From: Psococerastis gibbosa
Taxonomy: Eukaryota > Arthropoda > Insecta > Psocodea > Psocidae
Direction of reading: 5' to 3'
Assembly (NCBI GenBank): GCA_963971405.1
Contig: OZ020484.1
Span: forward strand, 6,448,001 to 6,512,000
Length of the DNA stretch: 64,000 bases
The translations under genes and the position numbers were made by a program. This document shows, in pieces, positions 52,670 to 64,000 of this stretch; position 1 is the stretch's first letter, and every line of letters begins with the position of its first letter. The notes under the pieces were generated by a model. The model was not told the DNA's origin, did not search any database, and saw only the letters and a list, made by a program, of their open reading frames with translations.

Positions 52670-55600
52670 CATTTACAAATGAAATGTTCGCACATTTTGC
52701 AAGTAAACTGAAGGTAAAATGCAGGTTAAAGGAACCGTCTTTGAAAGAATCTTTAAATGACAGACTGGTGTATTGTTGTTTCTAACGCCTGCTTTCAGCA
52801 TTTCAGCTTTTTAAGCAACCCTGTCAGCCTGGCGGGGGAGTGAGTCTGTTTGTTAACTTGAGGCACCCTTAGGGCAGACTCCTTCACCTCGGGGAAAGGG
52901 GAGTTGACTGACAGGGTGGACCTCCTAATTATAGTGGATTCCGAACCACTTGGGGAACATGGTAAAGTCACACGATTAAATCGGAGGTGACTAGGACTCT
53001 ACACGCACGCACTGGTATAGTCTCAGCACGTTATCATGTCCCACCATGTTACCCTGCCAACGCTGTGCACACTACCAAGTTTGCCCCAGTTTGAAACATG
53101 TTCTACTCTAATGGATTCAACATGGTAAGGCTGTTGACTTGTGACTGGTTGACTGGTGAATTACAATAATTAGCCTCAGTGTCGCAAAATCGACAGTGTG
53201 TAGTTTTGGATCACGGATACAAAATTATTTATTAACTATATTCAAGTTTTACCTGGGTTACTTTAACGTGAATAGCAGATTGAATTTCTCGAGTATCCGT
53301 ACGGCATGTACTACTATAGCTAGTTCGGAAACAGAGGAGGTTCCACGCCTCAGCAGCAGACAACACACCAGCCAACCAAGAGTTAAGATGCTCTCCAAGG
53401 AAGACTTGCCATATATTTTGCTCAGTAAGAATTCGATAGATGGGTCCAGTTCGATTAAATAAAATAGAACTCAAATCAAAAAAAAATAACAAGCATTAGC
53501 ATTACGTTACGTTAAATCGAAATAAAAATATTAATAAGGCATCCTCCTCGCAGAACATCCCAACTCCTGAAGACTCACGAAGTAGGCAGAAAAGAAGATA
53601 CCACAGTAGATATTGAATAATAAAGATATTAAATTGTATTCTACTTATCATTTTCCTGTGAATATCACAACAGCATGTACGATCCTGAACGTACGGCAAC
53701 ATGCCGTCCTCATTTACTGCGTGGCTGCTCCTTGTGCTCCCAGCTACCTCCAGAATGGCCAGGCACTTGCACTGCTCCCTCATTGTTGTTTCGCAGAAAT
53801 CCCGTTGCCTCTGGCTCCAATCTTAGTAGTCGCTGAAAGCACAAAGAACAACCAGCAGTAAACGGAATAAATTTTCCCCCAACCGTGGTACCATAGGTAG
53901 CGGATATCAGACAGTATATTAATGGTAGTCACTAGGACGCCGATAAAAGAAAAAAAAACTTTGATAACCGTGTCATCACTTACAGAGTATTCATAAGAGT
54001 TGAATAAAAGTTTAAGTATTAATGGTAGCTCTAATGAGCGTCTAAATTAAACAAAATATAAATCTGAAATAAAATTCCAACTCTTAATTACCAGATTAAA
54101 CCGTATTATAAAACCTTTTGAGAAATCAAACCATGTCCTCCATCACTATGGACATTGTCTTGTAATGGCTTAACACTAAAATGACCGTTGGGTTTCCAGT
54201 TTCAACAACCTCGAGTCCTGTCGAGACTCGAACACCCGGAAAATGTTTCCTCGAACACAAAAAAAATAATATCTGAAATAAAATTCCAAAACGTTGCCCA
54301 CGATTCGGTACGGGGTTCAACGAAAGAAATACCTGGGCTATTTAGCCTAACAGCGTATTCTCAAAGATTGATAGGGGTAACGGATGACGTCCCCAAAAGA
54401 CACAGATGTGAATTGCGACTTAGCGCACACAAAAGTGAAAGAGGTACGCTCCCACCACTAACAACCACTCAAAAATTCAATTCAAAATCCACCGAGATAA
54501 CACATTTTCCCGATGCTCGAGCCCTGGCAGGACTTCTGAACCAGAACATTGTTACAAACACAATTTCGATAGCAGCCCCGAGCTGCATAAAAGGCACTTC
54601 TCGGGAGCCTATCAACTCTTACACCTGTCATAAAAGGTACATTTTGCCAATATAAGGCCACCACACGACAATATAGTGCATTTTACACACAAATGATGTA
54701 GGGTTACATTGAGAGACGTTTCTTAAAATAAACCAACACTGGAATTAGAGGAACTTAGTCAAGTCGCTCTGAGGCACCATACTTGATCCGTCCATCCATC
54801 TCATACTTGTGGTCAGCAAGTCTCGACCTACTCATTGCACTTCTAGACTTTTCTTTTACATTCAACCATAGATACTTCGGTCTTTCTTTTCTTTCTCACT
54901 TTTACTTATCTTTTATATTCTGGTACTCGTATATTCCGCTCCTAGCACTCTCATCCTTGGTACCTCCCTGGTTCCTGGCATGAAGGGGAAAGGGTAAGGC
55001 CAAATGCCTCCCCACACTCGTACTCCTCTACACTTGGATTGGTAGACTGACAGTTAATAAAATCTTAATCCACGCTTCCTTTCTTCTCGACAATTGATTT
55101 GATCACCACTCAAATCCCAAAGAACAATCCCTTCCTAGGGATAAAACCCCTGTGAAATTAAAATAATTGTCACATCCTACTCGATTTCCCTTTACTTAGC
55201 ACTCTAAGAACTTCCGCTCTTCTCAAATCCTGTCTGGGCATGTAGTTGCCAACTCTGGACAGCAGCATTTCCGACAGCAGGAGGACCTAGGCTCACTCTT
55301 GGAAGAGTCCGTTCCATTAATAGAAATACAGCACCCTATTATCCTATCCAAGCTCAGAATCCAACCTTCTATCCAAATCAACCTTATTTCATTCTATTTC
55401 AACTAGACTACAATTCTGTTTTAAATTTTATGATCTAGCCTACCATACAGAATATCATGTGAGGACACACTCAGGTAGCAGTGACTCTAGCGTAATAGCC
55501 GTGTAATTCCAAAATTTCAAAAGATTAAAAAAAAAATTTAAATCAGCTTTTAAACAACTGCACAAGTTCTTATTATTAATTATAACTCACAACCGCATAC

Positions 55601-55849
55601 CATAGTCGAGTATAGGTTAGAGTTGGTCGCATAAAAATTTTATCAAAACCTAACGGTCACTCACCTGTGAATACATGCACCTATATACACTTTCAACAGA
55701 GGTAGTGTTTCAGAAAAGAACTTCACTCAAAGGATCCACATATGCAAATGATTTTCTAAATGACCTTTATCCAACTCATCAGCTTTCGTAAAATTCCCAC
55801 GCCTCAACGGGTCTACTGCGCAACTCCAATATCATCCCATTGGCGACAT
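52670..55849. other. No recognised gene or element
   Basis: Over 3 kb with no ORF I can assign. A 155-codon plus ORF at 54188-54655 has no domain and no coding-like pattern. Some GC-richer stretches (52830-53100 and 54960-55030) may be old repeats, but no partner copy is in the window. Confidence 0.5.
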
Positions 55850-55896
55850 GAAATGAAATGAAATGAAATGAAGATGAAATGAAATGAAATGAAAAT
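55850..55896. repeat. (GAAAT)n microsatellite, tail of the LINE
   Basis: About nine GAAAT units with one GAAGAT-type interruption, directly at the 3' end of the minus-strand LINE. Confidence 0.9.
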
Positions 55897-56615
55897 ACGA
55901 CTTTATTGTAAACAAAACAAAAGGCGAACAATAAGACTATAAAGTCTTGTTTTCATGCTAACCTTAAAAACCAGAAAAAAAAAACATTGTGAACTATTAT
56001 ACTTAATTAAAATTAAATAGAGAAGAAGGAAACAGAGGAGTAGTAAAAAAGAAGGATAAAAGATATAGGGGGGGGGGGGAAATCCATTGTCATCACCATT
56101 ACAGGACCGGAGAGAGTCTAAGCGTTATCCAAGATATACTGTTTAATTATTTTCTTAAAGCTACTGAGTGAATTAGCTGCCCTGATCTCCAATGGTAGGC
56201 GGTTCCAGTGACGAATCGAGTATAATACCATAGATTGCCCATGTCTTGTGGACTTATGTAGTGGCATTTCATATGTTGTGCCATTGCGCTGTGACTGTAA
56301 TTTTGTATATTTTTGAATAATGTAGGAAGGTGCGTTTGAGTGGGTTACTTTATACATTAGCAACAGTGCATGGTATTGTGTTCTTTGGTCAGTGGTTAGG
56401 AAATTTAGTATTTTGTACTGTGGGCTAATATGATCGCGACGCTTAGAGTTAAAAATAAATCGGATGCAACTGTTCATTGCCCTATGCAAACGGCGTGACA
56501 GATAATCCGTGCGACTGGATGATAATACAATACAATAATCAAATAGTGGGGTAATTAGCGGGGAAACAATGTTTTTCTTTATGTTAATTGGTAAAAAATT
56601 TCTAATTCTGTTCAA

Positions 56616-56997
56616 AGATGCTCCGCAGAATATTTGGAGGTGTAATGGACGAGAGAGGATGGCGCATCAGGCACAACGCAGAACTGTATGCGCTATAGCC
56701 TACAAATCAGCGGATGTGCTATCCGAACTCCGAGCTCGAAGACTCCAATGGCTTGGCCATGTAGCGAGGATGGAACGTTCCAGAGCACCTCTAAGAGTAC
56801 TAGACGCTTTGCCTGACGGTCAGAGAGGAAGAGGAAGACCACGAAGAAGATGGTTCGACCAGGCCATGGTCGACCTAGATAAAGCGGGCATTGATCGTCA
56901 GAGCTGGAGAGAGACGGCGCATGACCGAAAGAGATGGCGAGCTTGTGTGTACGCGGCGAAAGGTCCCCCCGGACCCACCCAGCCACCATAAGTAAAG
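56616..56997 (+). mobile_element. Short 3' fragment of a second LINE, inserted in the first
   Basis: 382 bp bounded by the 9-bp target duplication TCTGTTCAA (56607-56615 and 56998-57006). It encodes RARRLQWLGHVARMERSRAP then GRPRRRWFDQAMVDLDKAG and DRKRWRACVYAAKGPP, the conserved RxxWxGHVxR...GRPxxRWxD end of RTE/CR1-type ORF2. A typical 5'-truncated insertion by target-primed reverse transcription. Confidence 0.85.
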
Positions 56998-57419
56998 TCT
57001 GTTCAAGGGATGTAAACATTTATAAATTTTCCTACAGGTTTTGTTTACATGGACTGACCAGTTGAGTTGTGGGTCTAAATACACTCCTAGATTTTTCACA
57101 CCTTCTTGTTTAAAGGGTATTACTTCACCGTTTAAGATAATGGTTGACCTTAAGGTATTTTGTAATTTTACCACAGTATTGTGGCTGCCTATCAGCATTG
57201 CCTGACTCTTAGTCGGGTTCAACTTGAGACCATGTTTTATTGACCATTTTAAGACGTTCTCTAAATCAGCATTAATATCAGCTATGGCCTGTTCACAATT
57301 ACTAGACTTGAAACTAGTATATAATTGAAAGTCGTCAGCATATACGTGATAAGAACATTTGTTCAATGACTGTGACAATAAGTCTGTATAAGCAATTCAC
57401 CAGTTTGAAAACTTCCCAT

Positions 57420-59865
57420 ACTTTAATATTTCTCAAATTTGTCCCCTTTTATTTCTGGACTGGACACCTTGCTAGATGAAAATCTCTCTTCGCTCAACCC
57501 TGACTATTGTACGACACCTGACCATGATTCCTGACACAAAACTAGAATTCGGAGCTCCTCAGTGTCAAGTAGTTTGAATCTAGGCGCTTCGAGTGGAAGC
57601 GGTCATTTTGTTTCAAGTAATAAATTCAACATGGAAACTTAAGAATTGTATTATTTTTTCAAGAACCTAAATTAATTAAAATACAACGCAACAACAAACA
57701 TTACATGGCGCTGCGGTTGAGAATAAATAAAACTTACGTATGTACCAATTAATTAATCATGAAAATTAATAAAAATGAACAATTTACCGCCACCACCGAA
57801 GCTAACCCTAACTGGGCAGCCCCACATGGAATATAAAAAGTGGAAAAAGCCTTCGAGCTGTATGCAACGGCAACAGCATTAACGAGTAAGGCAAAAGACG
57901 TACAGGCGGCAGTATTCCTACACTTAATAGGGCCGGAAGGCCAGGAAATATTTGATTCGTTTGCATTAAATGACAGCGATAGTAAAGACCCACAAAAGGT
58001 AAGAGATGCTTTTGATAATTATTTTATGCCAAAAAGTAATGAAACTGTGGAAAGGCATATTTTTGCAATGAGAATGCAAAAGGAAGGCGAATCTTTTGAC
58101 GAGTATGTGACTGCGTTAAAACTTTTAGCATCAAGTTGCGATTTTCAGTCAATGAAAGACAGTTTGATTAAGGACCGATTAATAGCCGGAACAACTAATA
58201 ACCAACTAAAGGAGCGGTTGCTGAGGGAGGACAACCTTGATCTAGCCAAATGTATAAATATTGGGAGAGCTTCAGAACTGGCAGAAAAGCAAATAATGGC
58301 AATGAGGAAGACTGATGAAGCAATGGTAGATACAATACGAAATGAACATCAAAGTCAACGTCAGGATAGCCAGAAGGTGCCTAAGCAGAAGTTTATCAAG
58401 CATCAGAAGCAGAGAGGACGTCGAGAAGGCTACATAAATGATTGCACCCGATGTCTCAGAAGTCACGAAATAAATCAGTGTCCTGCTTTTGGTAAGAAGT
58501 GTCATAAATGTTCCTTAATGAATCATTTCAGTCAGGCTTGCAAGACAGGCAATAGGCCTAAGAAAGTAAATGCTGTTGAAGAAGAAAGTGGCAGTGAAAG
58601 TGATGAAAGAAAATATTATGTGTTGGTTCAATTAATAAAGATAGGTCGCGTGAACCCAATAATTGGGTCAAGCGTTTCTATGTGTCAAATAATAGGTGGT
58701 TTAATGCCATTTTGGACAGTGGTGCTGATAAATCAGTATTGCCACATGCAACATATGAATTGATTGCAAAAGATTTACCGTTAGAAAGATGCATTGTAAA
58801 GTTATTTAATTATGATGGCACACGTATGGAAGTTTTTGGTAAATTTAATATCTCTGTACACGACAAGGAAAATAAGAACTATAATGTAGAATTTATTGTA
58901 GTAAAAACGAATAAAATGTCTAATACTGTGGTGGGCAGACCCGCCATTGACGAAAATGGTTTAGCCTTTACAGTCAATATAATAAAAAATGAGATTCCGA
59001 ACAGATATATTGAATTGATTACTAAGTACGCTGAAGTATTTTCCGATAAAATTAAACAGCTGAGACAGTTTGAATATGAAATTAAATTAAAATCTGACTA
59101 CGTTGGTAAGATTGAGGCAAGACGTGTAGTACCAGAAAAGCTAAAAGTTCCGCTAAAGAAAGAAATTGACCAAATGTTAAAGGGCGGAATAATAAAAAAG
59201 GTTGATGAACCTACTGAATTTGTGAATTCTATGGTAATTGTCAGGAAACCTGACAAGAGTGTGCGAATTTGTTTAGATCCTAAATACTTAAATAAATGTA
59301 TTATGAGAGAACATCATCAATTGCCTACTTTTGAAGAAATAAGTGCCAAAATGAAAGGATGTCGTATTTTTAGCACTTTAGATGCAAGACAGGCCTTTTG
59401 GCAGCTAAAATTAAATGAAAAGAGTCAATTATACACAACTTTCAATACTCCTTATGGTAGATATTGTTTCAAACGTTTACCGTATGGTATCAATTCAGCT
59501 CCTGAAGTTTTTCATAAGCATTATTCGAAGATTTTCGAAGGAATTGAAGGGGTACAAATTTTCATTGATGATGTGCTTTGTTTTTCAAAAAATGAAAAAG
59601 AACATGCTGAATTATTAGGAAAAGTTCTAAAACGTGCAAAAGAGTACAATGTTACTTTAAATAAAAGCAAATGTAAATTTGGTTTAAGTGAAGTGAAATA
59701 CTTGGGTCATAAATTTACTGCGAATGGTCTTATGACTGACGAAAATAAAATTAAAGCTATTAAAGAATTAAAAGCTCCACAAAATGTTTCTGAATGTAAA
59801 TCACTGTTGGGCATGTTAGCCTATGTATCCAAGTTTGTTCCTAACTTAAGTCAAATAAGTGAACC
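57420..59865 (+). mobile_element. Ty3/Gypsy element 1, 5' part, cut by element 2
   Basis: An LTR probably ends at 57705 (ACAAACATTACA followed by a primer-binding-like TGGCGCTGCGGTTGA); its left border is unresolved, so the start given is approximate. Parts: gag (about 57.8-58.6 kb, with zinc knuckles around CTRCLRSHEINQCPAFGKKC), protease (ILDSGADKSVLPH) and reverse transcriptase (FSTLDARQAFWQL, IFIDDVLCFS). RNase H, integrase and the 3' LTR are not in the window because element 2 is inserted in the RT/RNase H part. I see about one break in the visible coding part. Confidence 0.85.
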
Positions 59866-60252
59866 TGTGGGGACCACTTAGTCCCACATGTGTAATAACC
59901 AGTCTGCTTCCAGCTTCACCTTTTTCCCGTTAGATGGCGCTGTTCACATTCAGATAATTCAATATTCCTCAATCTTCCTTTTACGTATTTATTTCTCTTA
60001 TTCAATAATATCTTTAATCTACCCTCTGTGTCTCATCAGCTCCTTTAGCTGTGGACACAGAGTTGGTTTTTCTATATGGAAGCAGGCTGGATCAAATTCA
60101 ATATTAATTGTAAGCATGTATCGTTCTCGTCTCACAGCTCATATTGTAACCACTGTGTGTTAAATTACTCTAACTTGAGTCGAAGCACTGCAATACAAAC
60201 CAATTCAAGTCTACACTGCCTATTCAATTGCATCGTCCTTCGACAAGCTACA
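59866..60252 (+). repeat. 5' LTR of Gypsy element 2
   Basis: Starts TGTGGGGACCACTTAG and ends AAGCTACA (TG...CA), immediately followed by the primer-binding site TTGGTGACCCTCGACAACGG. Confidence 0.85.
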
Positions 60253-61574
60253 TTGGTGACCCTCGACAACGGAACAAGCAGCCTTCCAGATTCCAGTTCC
60301 AGCTCCAGTTCCAGCCAGTTCCAGTTCCAGCCAATTCCAGTTCCAGCCAATTCCAGCCAGTTCCAGCCAGTTCCAGTTCCAGCCAGCTCCAGTTCCAGCC
60401 AGCTCCAGTTCCAGCTAGCTCCAGTTCCAGCCAGTTCCAGTTCCAGCCAGTTCCAGTTCCAGCCAGTTCCAGTTCCAGCCAGTTCCAGCTTCCAGCTTCC
60501 AGCTTCCAGCCAGTTCCAGTTCCAGCCAGTTCCAGTTCCAGCTTCCAGCCAGTTCCAGCCCGTTCCAGTTCCAGTTCCAGCCTCCAGAACGTCTCATCCG
60601 GCCATAGGCGGTGGAAACCACCCCGGAGCAGCTACATTCACCGCAGCAGCACAGCCACAACCTGCAAGACGCCGCAGACCACAGCCACAACCGCTACAGC
60701 TACGACCGCTACAGCTACAACCGCTACAGCTACGACCGCTACAGCTACAACCGCTACAGCTACAACTGCTACAGCCACAACACCGACACCCACGGCTACA
60801 ACCAAGATGACAGGCCCTGCTAGTACGATGGCAGTCTCGGTCAAGCTTCCACCCTTCTGGACACAGTCGGCCAACCTGTCACCGGCACTGTGGTTCACTC
60901 AAGCGGAGGCTCAGTTCGCACTTGCTGGGGTCACAATGGAAACGACGAAATATTACCACGTCCTTTCAGCGCTCGACCAAAGTACCCTCAGCGAGATCTC
61001 AGATTTGTTAGCTGCCCCAGTACCAGTAAACCCATACACTGAGCTAAAAACGCAGTTAATCCAACGAATGAGTCTTCCAGCAAGCAGTCGCATTCAGCTA
61101 CTAATGTCGGAAGACATAGGGGACAAAACTCCCAGCTCTTTTCTCCGGAGACTGCGGGCCCTCGCAGAGAAAGCCATATCAGACTCGGTTTTACGCACCA
61201 TTTGGACGTCTCGCCTCCCGCACGCTATACAATTGGCAATCATCGGTCATGATCACCTGTCACTAGGAGACGTCGCGAACCTCGCCGACAAGATGGCCAC
61301 CATCAATTCAGCAACACGTGACCGGATTCTTGAGTGCACAATGGCCCCTGTGGACCTATTGAAGACGTTAACAGAGAACGTCGCGGCTCTACAGGCACAG
61401 TTCGCCGACAGATACGGACAACGTGCCACACAGCCACGGTTCCAGCGCCAGTTCCGTTCACTAGCGCCTAAGCAAGACCCAACTTGGTGTTTTTACCACC
61501 AAACCTATGGGAGGAAGGCCAGAAAGTGCCAGCAGCCATGCAGATTTCCGAAAAACGACGATCGCAGCCAGTAA
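60228..61574 (+). CDS. Gypsy element 2 gag with low-complexity leader
   Basis: A 448-codon open frame beginning at the LTR edge. About the first 190 codons are low complexity (Gln/Phe/Pro/Ser, then Ala/Thr/Tyr-type repeats) from two tandem DNA repeats. The capsid-like part starts near [18 protein letters not shown] and includes [16 protein letters not shown] and [14 protein letters not shown]. It ends in a Cys/His stretch, [18 protein letters not shown]. The real start may be MTGPAST near 60807, leaving the repeats in the leader. Confidence 0.75.
   Translation: MHRPSTSYIGDPRQRNKQPSRFQFQLQFQPVPVPANSSSSQFQPVPASSSSSQLQFQPAPVPASSSSSQFQFQPVPVPASSSSSQFQLPASSFQPVPVPASSSSSFQPVPARSSSSSSLQNVSSGHRRWKPPRSSYIHRSSTATTCKTPQTTATTATATTATATTATATTATATTATATTATATTPTPTATTKMTGPASTMAVSVKLPPFWTQSANLSPALWFTQAEAQFALAGVTMETTKYYHVLSALDQSTLSEISDLLAAPVPVNPYTELKTQLIQRMSLPASSRIQLLMSEDIGDKTPSSFLRRLRALAEKAISDSVLRTIWTSRLPHAIQLAIIGHDHLSLGDVANLADKMATINSATRDRILECTMAPVDLLKTLTENVAALQAQFADRYGQRATQPRFQRQFRSLAPKQDPTWCFYHQTYGRKARKCQQPCRFPKNDDRSQ
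60285..60600 (+). repeat. (TTCCAG)n minisatellite in the Gypsy 2 leader
   Basis: About 300 bp of CCAGTTCCAG / CCAGCTTCCAG variants, continuous except for small changes. Confidence 0.95.
60685..60785 (+). repeat. (CTACAGCTACRACCG)n tandem repeat in the Gypsy 2 leader
   Basis: Roughly six units of GCTACAGCTACAACC / GCTACAGCTACGACC, ending in ACAGCCACAACACCG. Confidence 0.9.
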
Positions 61575-64000
61575 AGGCAGGGCCTGCCTGCGCCACTACA
61601 CACCTGCTTAAAACCTCACATCGCCTTCTTATCACGGACCCTTGCACCAAGATACGTTATCTCATTGACACAGGGTCCGACATCTGCGTTTTTCCACGTG
61701 CCCGTCTCAACCTACCGCTCCGTCGTACTCAACTCGAGCTGACTGCCGCCAATGGCACAATCATCAATACGTACGGAACAACAGCTCAACAACTGGACCT
61801 GGGATTACGACGCAGTTTCCGTTGGAATTTCATCATTGCCGATGTCACGCAACCCATCATCGGTGCAGACTTTCTCGCAGCCTCTAATTTGCTGGTGGAT
61901 CTCCAGAACTCAAAGCTGATCGACGGGACAACGCATCGCAAGGCGAACCTGTGTCAAAACCCCTCCAAGCAACCTAGCGTTTCTACCTTAACAATACCGC
62001 ACAGTACCCCGGCCAGTCTAAAAGTAATAATTGAGGAGTTTAGCGACCTCACGCGGCCGAGACAACCCACAGACCAGGTCAAACACTCCACGGTCCACTA
62101 CATTAGAACGACAGACGGACCTCCCGTCTCCGCTCGCCCACGCCGGTTGGCCCCGGACAAGTTTATTATCGCCAAAAAGGAGTTCAACGACATGATCCAG
62201 ACCGGCGTATGTCGTCCGTCCGACAGCCCATGGGCCTCACCATTACACCTAGTACCTAAAAGCGACCATTCATGGCGCCCATGCGGGGACTACAGACGGC
62301 TCAATGCTCGAACAATTCCTGACGCGTACCCAGTCCGCCACATCGCAGATTTCAGTGCAGAATTGCGAGGAAAAACCGTATTCAGCAAAATAGACCTGGT
62401 CAAAGCATTCACCCAGATACTAGTTTCCAATGGTGACATTCCAAAGACAGCAATAAATACTCCGTTCGGCCTTTTCGAATTCCCATTCATGACATTCGGT
62501 CTTCGCAATGCTGCTCGAACCTTCCAACGCTTCATGGATAACATCCTACGCGACCTCCCGTGGGCATATTCATACATCGACGACGTACTGGTTGCATCGA
62601 GTGATAAGCAGGAGCACGAATCACACCTACATCAACTCTTCCAACGATTCCGAGAATATGGCCTGGTCATTAATCCTAGCAAGTGTACCCTCGGCGTTGG
62701 GTCAATCAGCTTTCTTGGTTACCTCGTGTCAGCAGAAGGCACACAAGCCCTACCAGACAGGGTAAAGGCACTCACTGAATACCCTCTTCCAAAGACATTC
62801 AAAGATCTACGCCGTTTCCTTGGCATGATTAACTACTACCGCCGGTTCCTACCAAGTGCAGCCAACGAACAAGCACCACTCAACACGTTGTTATCTGGAG
62901 ACAAGGTAAAAGGGAACGCTACGATACCATGGACAACAAAGCTTACCGAAGCTTTCAGCTCATGCAAACACAGTCTGGCACGCATCACCCTACTCGCGCA
63001 TCCAGATCATACGGCTCCGATTGCACTAGTCACAGATGCATCAGACACCAGTATCGGAGCTACAGTCCAACAACGGATCAACGATCATTGGCAGCCATTG
63101 GCATTCTTCTCGCAGAAACTTAAAGAAAACCAACGAACATGGTCCGCCTACGATCGCGAATTGCTTGCGGTACACGACGCCATTCGTCATTTCCGTTACC
63201 TGCTAGAAGCGCGCGCTTTTGTCGTGTATACCGATCACAAACCATTGACGCACGCTTTTCAGAATCCAAAAACAAGTTGCTCACCTCGCCAAATGCGGCA
63301 AATGGAATTCGTCTCTCAATTCACCACGGACATCCAATACATCGCTGGGCAGGACAACTTGGCCGCTGATGCATTCTCAAGAATCGAAGCAATCTCTACT
63401 CCCGTATCTCCTGAGCAACTTTCTTCTGCTCAGAAAGACGACAGAGAACTCAAAGAGCTTCGGTCCAGTAGAAAGACGTCCCTCATCCTCGTTGATGTTC
63501 CCATTCCGGGCTCTGATTCAGTCCTTACGTGCGATTCTAGTCAAGACATACAACGCCCATTTGTGCCCAAACCATTACGTCGACAACTTTTCGAGCACCT
63601 ACACAGCCTACATCACCCAGGAATAGCAGCGTCTGCTAACCTGGTTGCCCAACGCTACATATGGCCTTCTATCCGTAAGGATTGCCGCGCTTGGGCTCGT
63701 CTGTGTGTCAACTGTCAATTGTCCAAGATACATCGACACACCCTCACTGCGATTGGAACCTTTACTCAGCCTGACCGACGGTTTCAGCACATACACCTCG
63801 ACATTGTAGGCCCATTACCACCGTCGGAAGGCTACACGTATTTGTTAACACTCGTTGACCGTTTCACGCGATGGCCGGAAGCCGCTCCTATGGTGAACAT
63901 CACCGCCGAAAACGTCGCCAGAACCCTCATTTCCTGCTGGATCAGCCGGTTTGGGTGCCCGGAGACAATTACTACAGATCGCGGCCGACAGTTTGAGAGC

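Larger units (their letters stand above)
55850..57410 (-). mobile_element. CR1/L2-like LINE, 3' part, interrupted by another LINE
   Basis: Minus strand. The reverse transcriptase reads NKCSYHVYADDFQLYTSFKS (catalytic YADD) and VKNLGVYLDPQLNWSVHVNK. After the insertion it continues NFLPINIKKNIVSPLITPLF, SRRLHRAMNSCIRFIF, and HWNRLPLEIRAANSLSSFKK. It ends in an (ATTTC)n tail read as (GAAAT)n on the plus strand. The 5' two thirds are missing. An L2/CR1-type assignment rests on these C-terminal motifs. Confidence 0.8.
59866..64000 (+). mobile_element. Ty3/Gypsy element 2 (Mag-like), runs off the right edge
   Basis: Begins with a 387-bp LTR, then the primer-binding site TTGGTGACCC, a repeat-rich gag and pol. 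Pol order: protease (about 61.65 kb, [11 protein letters not shown]), reverse transcriptase (about 62.1-62.8 kb, YIDDVLVAS), RNase H (about 63.0-63.4 kb, [15 protein letters not shown] and [12 protein letters not shown]), integrase (about 63.6 kb to the edge, HHPG zinc motif and [20 protein letters not shown]). Gag and pol lie in different frames, as this family normally joins them by frameshifting. The visible part looks whole. With the second LTR outside the window, age cannot be judged, but it is younger than element 1. Confidence 0.92.

Noticed and set aside
54188-54655. 155-codon plus-strand ORF
   Set aside because: No recognisable domain, no splice or promoter context and no similarity I can name; length is within chance for this window.
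55850-55896. GAAAT repeat as an independent microsatellite
   Set aside because: It sits exactly at the 3' end of the minus-strand LINE and is better explained as its tail.

Overview
This is eukaryotic nuclear DNA, almost certainly from an arthropod (probably an insect or a close relative). It is AT-rich, has intron-split genes with GT/AG junctions, and is crowded with arthropod-type repeats: BEL/Pao and Ty3/Gypsy LTR elements, RTE- and I/Jockey-like LINEs, tRNA-derived SINEs, and hAT, Harbinger, mariner and foldback DNA elements. I cannot fix the species.

Left part (1 to about 28.7 kb): one host gene, read on the minus strand, fills this region. It is an animal-type (type I) fatty acid synthase-like gene. 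I could read 22 coding exons, one of them tentative, from a start codon at 28730 to the left edge, where the gene runs out of the window. They encode about 1,340 residues in the order ketosynthase (KS), linker, acyltransferase (AT), dehydratase (DH), and the start of the non-catalytic central region. Most exons align without gaps to ordinary FAS and the splice phases agree at all but one junction. However, the three KS catalytic residues are replaced (Cys to Asp, His to Tyr, His to Asn) and both DH catalytic residues are replaced (His to Gln, Asp to Glu). The AT domain keeps its Ser, Arg and His. This looks like a diverged FAS paralogue that can load acyl groups but cannot condense or dehydrate them by the usual chemistry.

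The introns hold most of the sequence of that region: two tRNA-derived SINE families, a foldback element with a LINE inserted in it, a 2.5-kb palindromic element with a tRNA-like sequence at one end, an RTE-like LINE, and two short hAT-type MITEs that bracket exon 2.

Middle part (28.7 to 38.3 kb): no host gene is visible. It holds LINE remnants, a duplicated 480-bp unit with a hAT-type insertion in one copy, a block of GC-hairpin tandem repeats, a decayed Harbinger element, and palindromic MITEs.

Right part (38.3 to 64 kb): a nearly whole, young BEL/Pao element (38361-44264) with LTRs I read as identical; a 2.2-kb giant palindrome with a conserved ORF in its loop; a young, internally deleted hAT element with an intact ORF; a mariner relic; a LINE inside a LINE; and a Gypsy element inserted into another Gypsy element and running off the right edge.

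Four palindromes (35.1, 35.9, 44.5 and 52.4 kb) share a short terminal motif but have mostly different arms. At three of them I see 3-bp TNA target duplications, so I infer a Harbinger-type MITE family.
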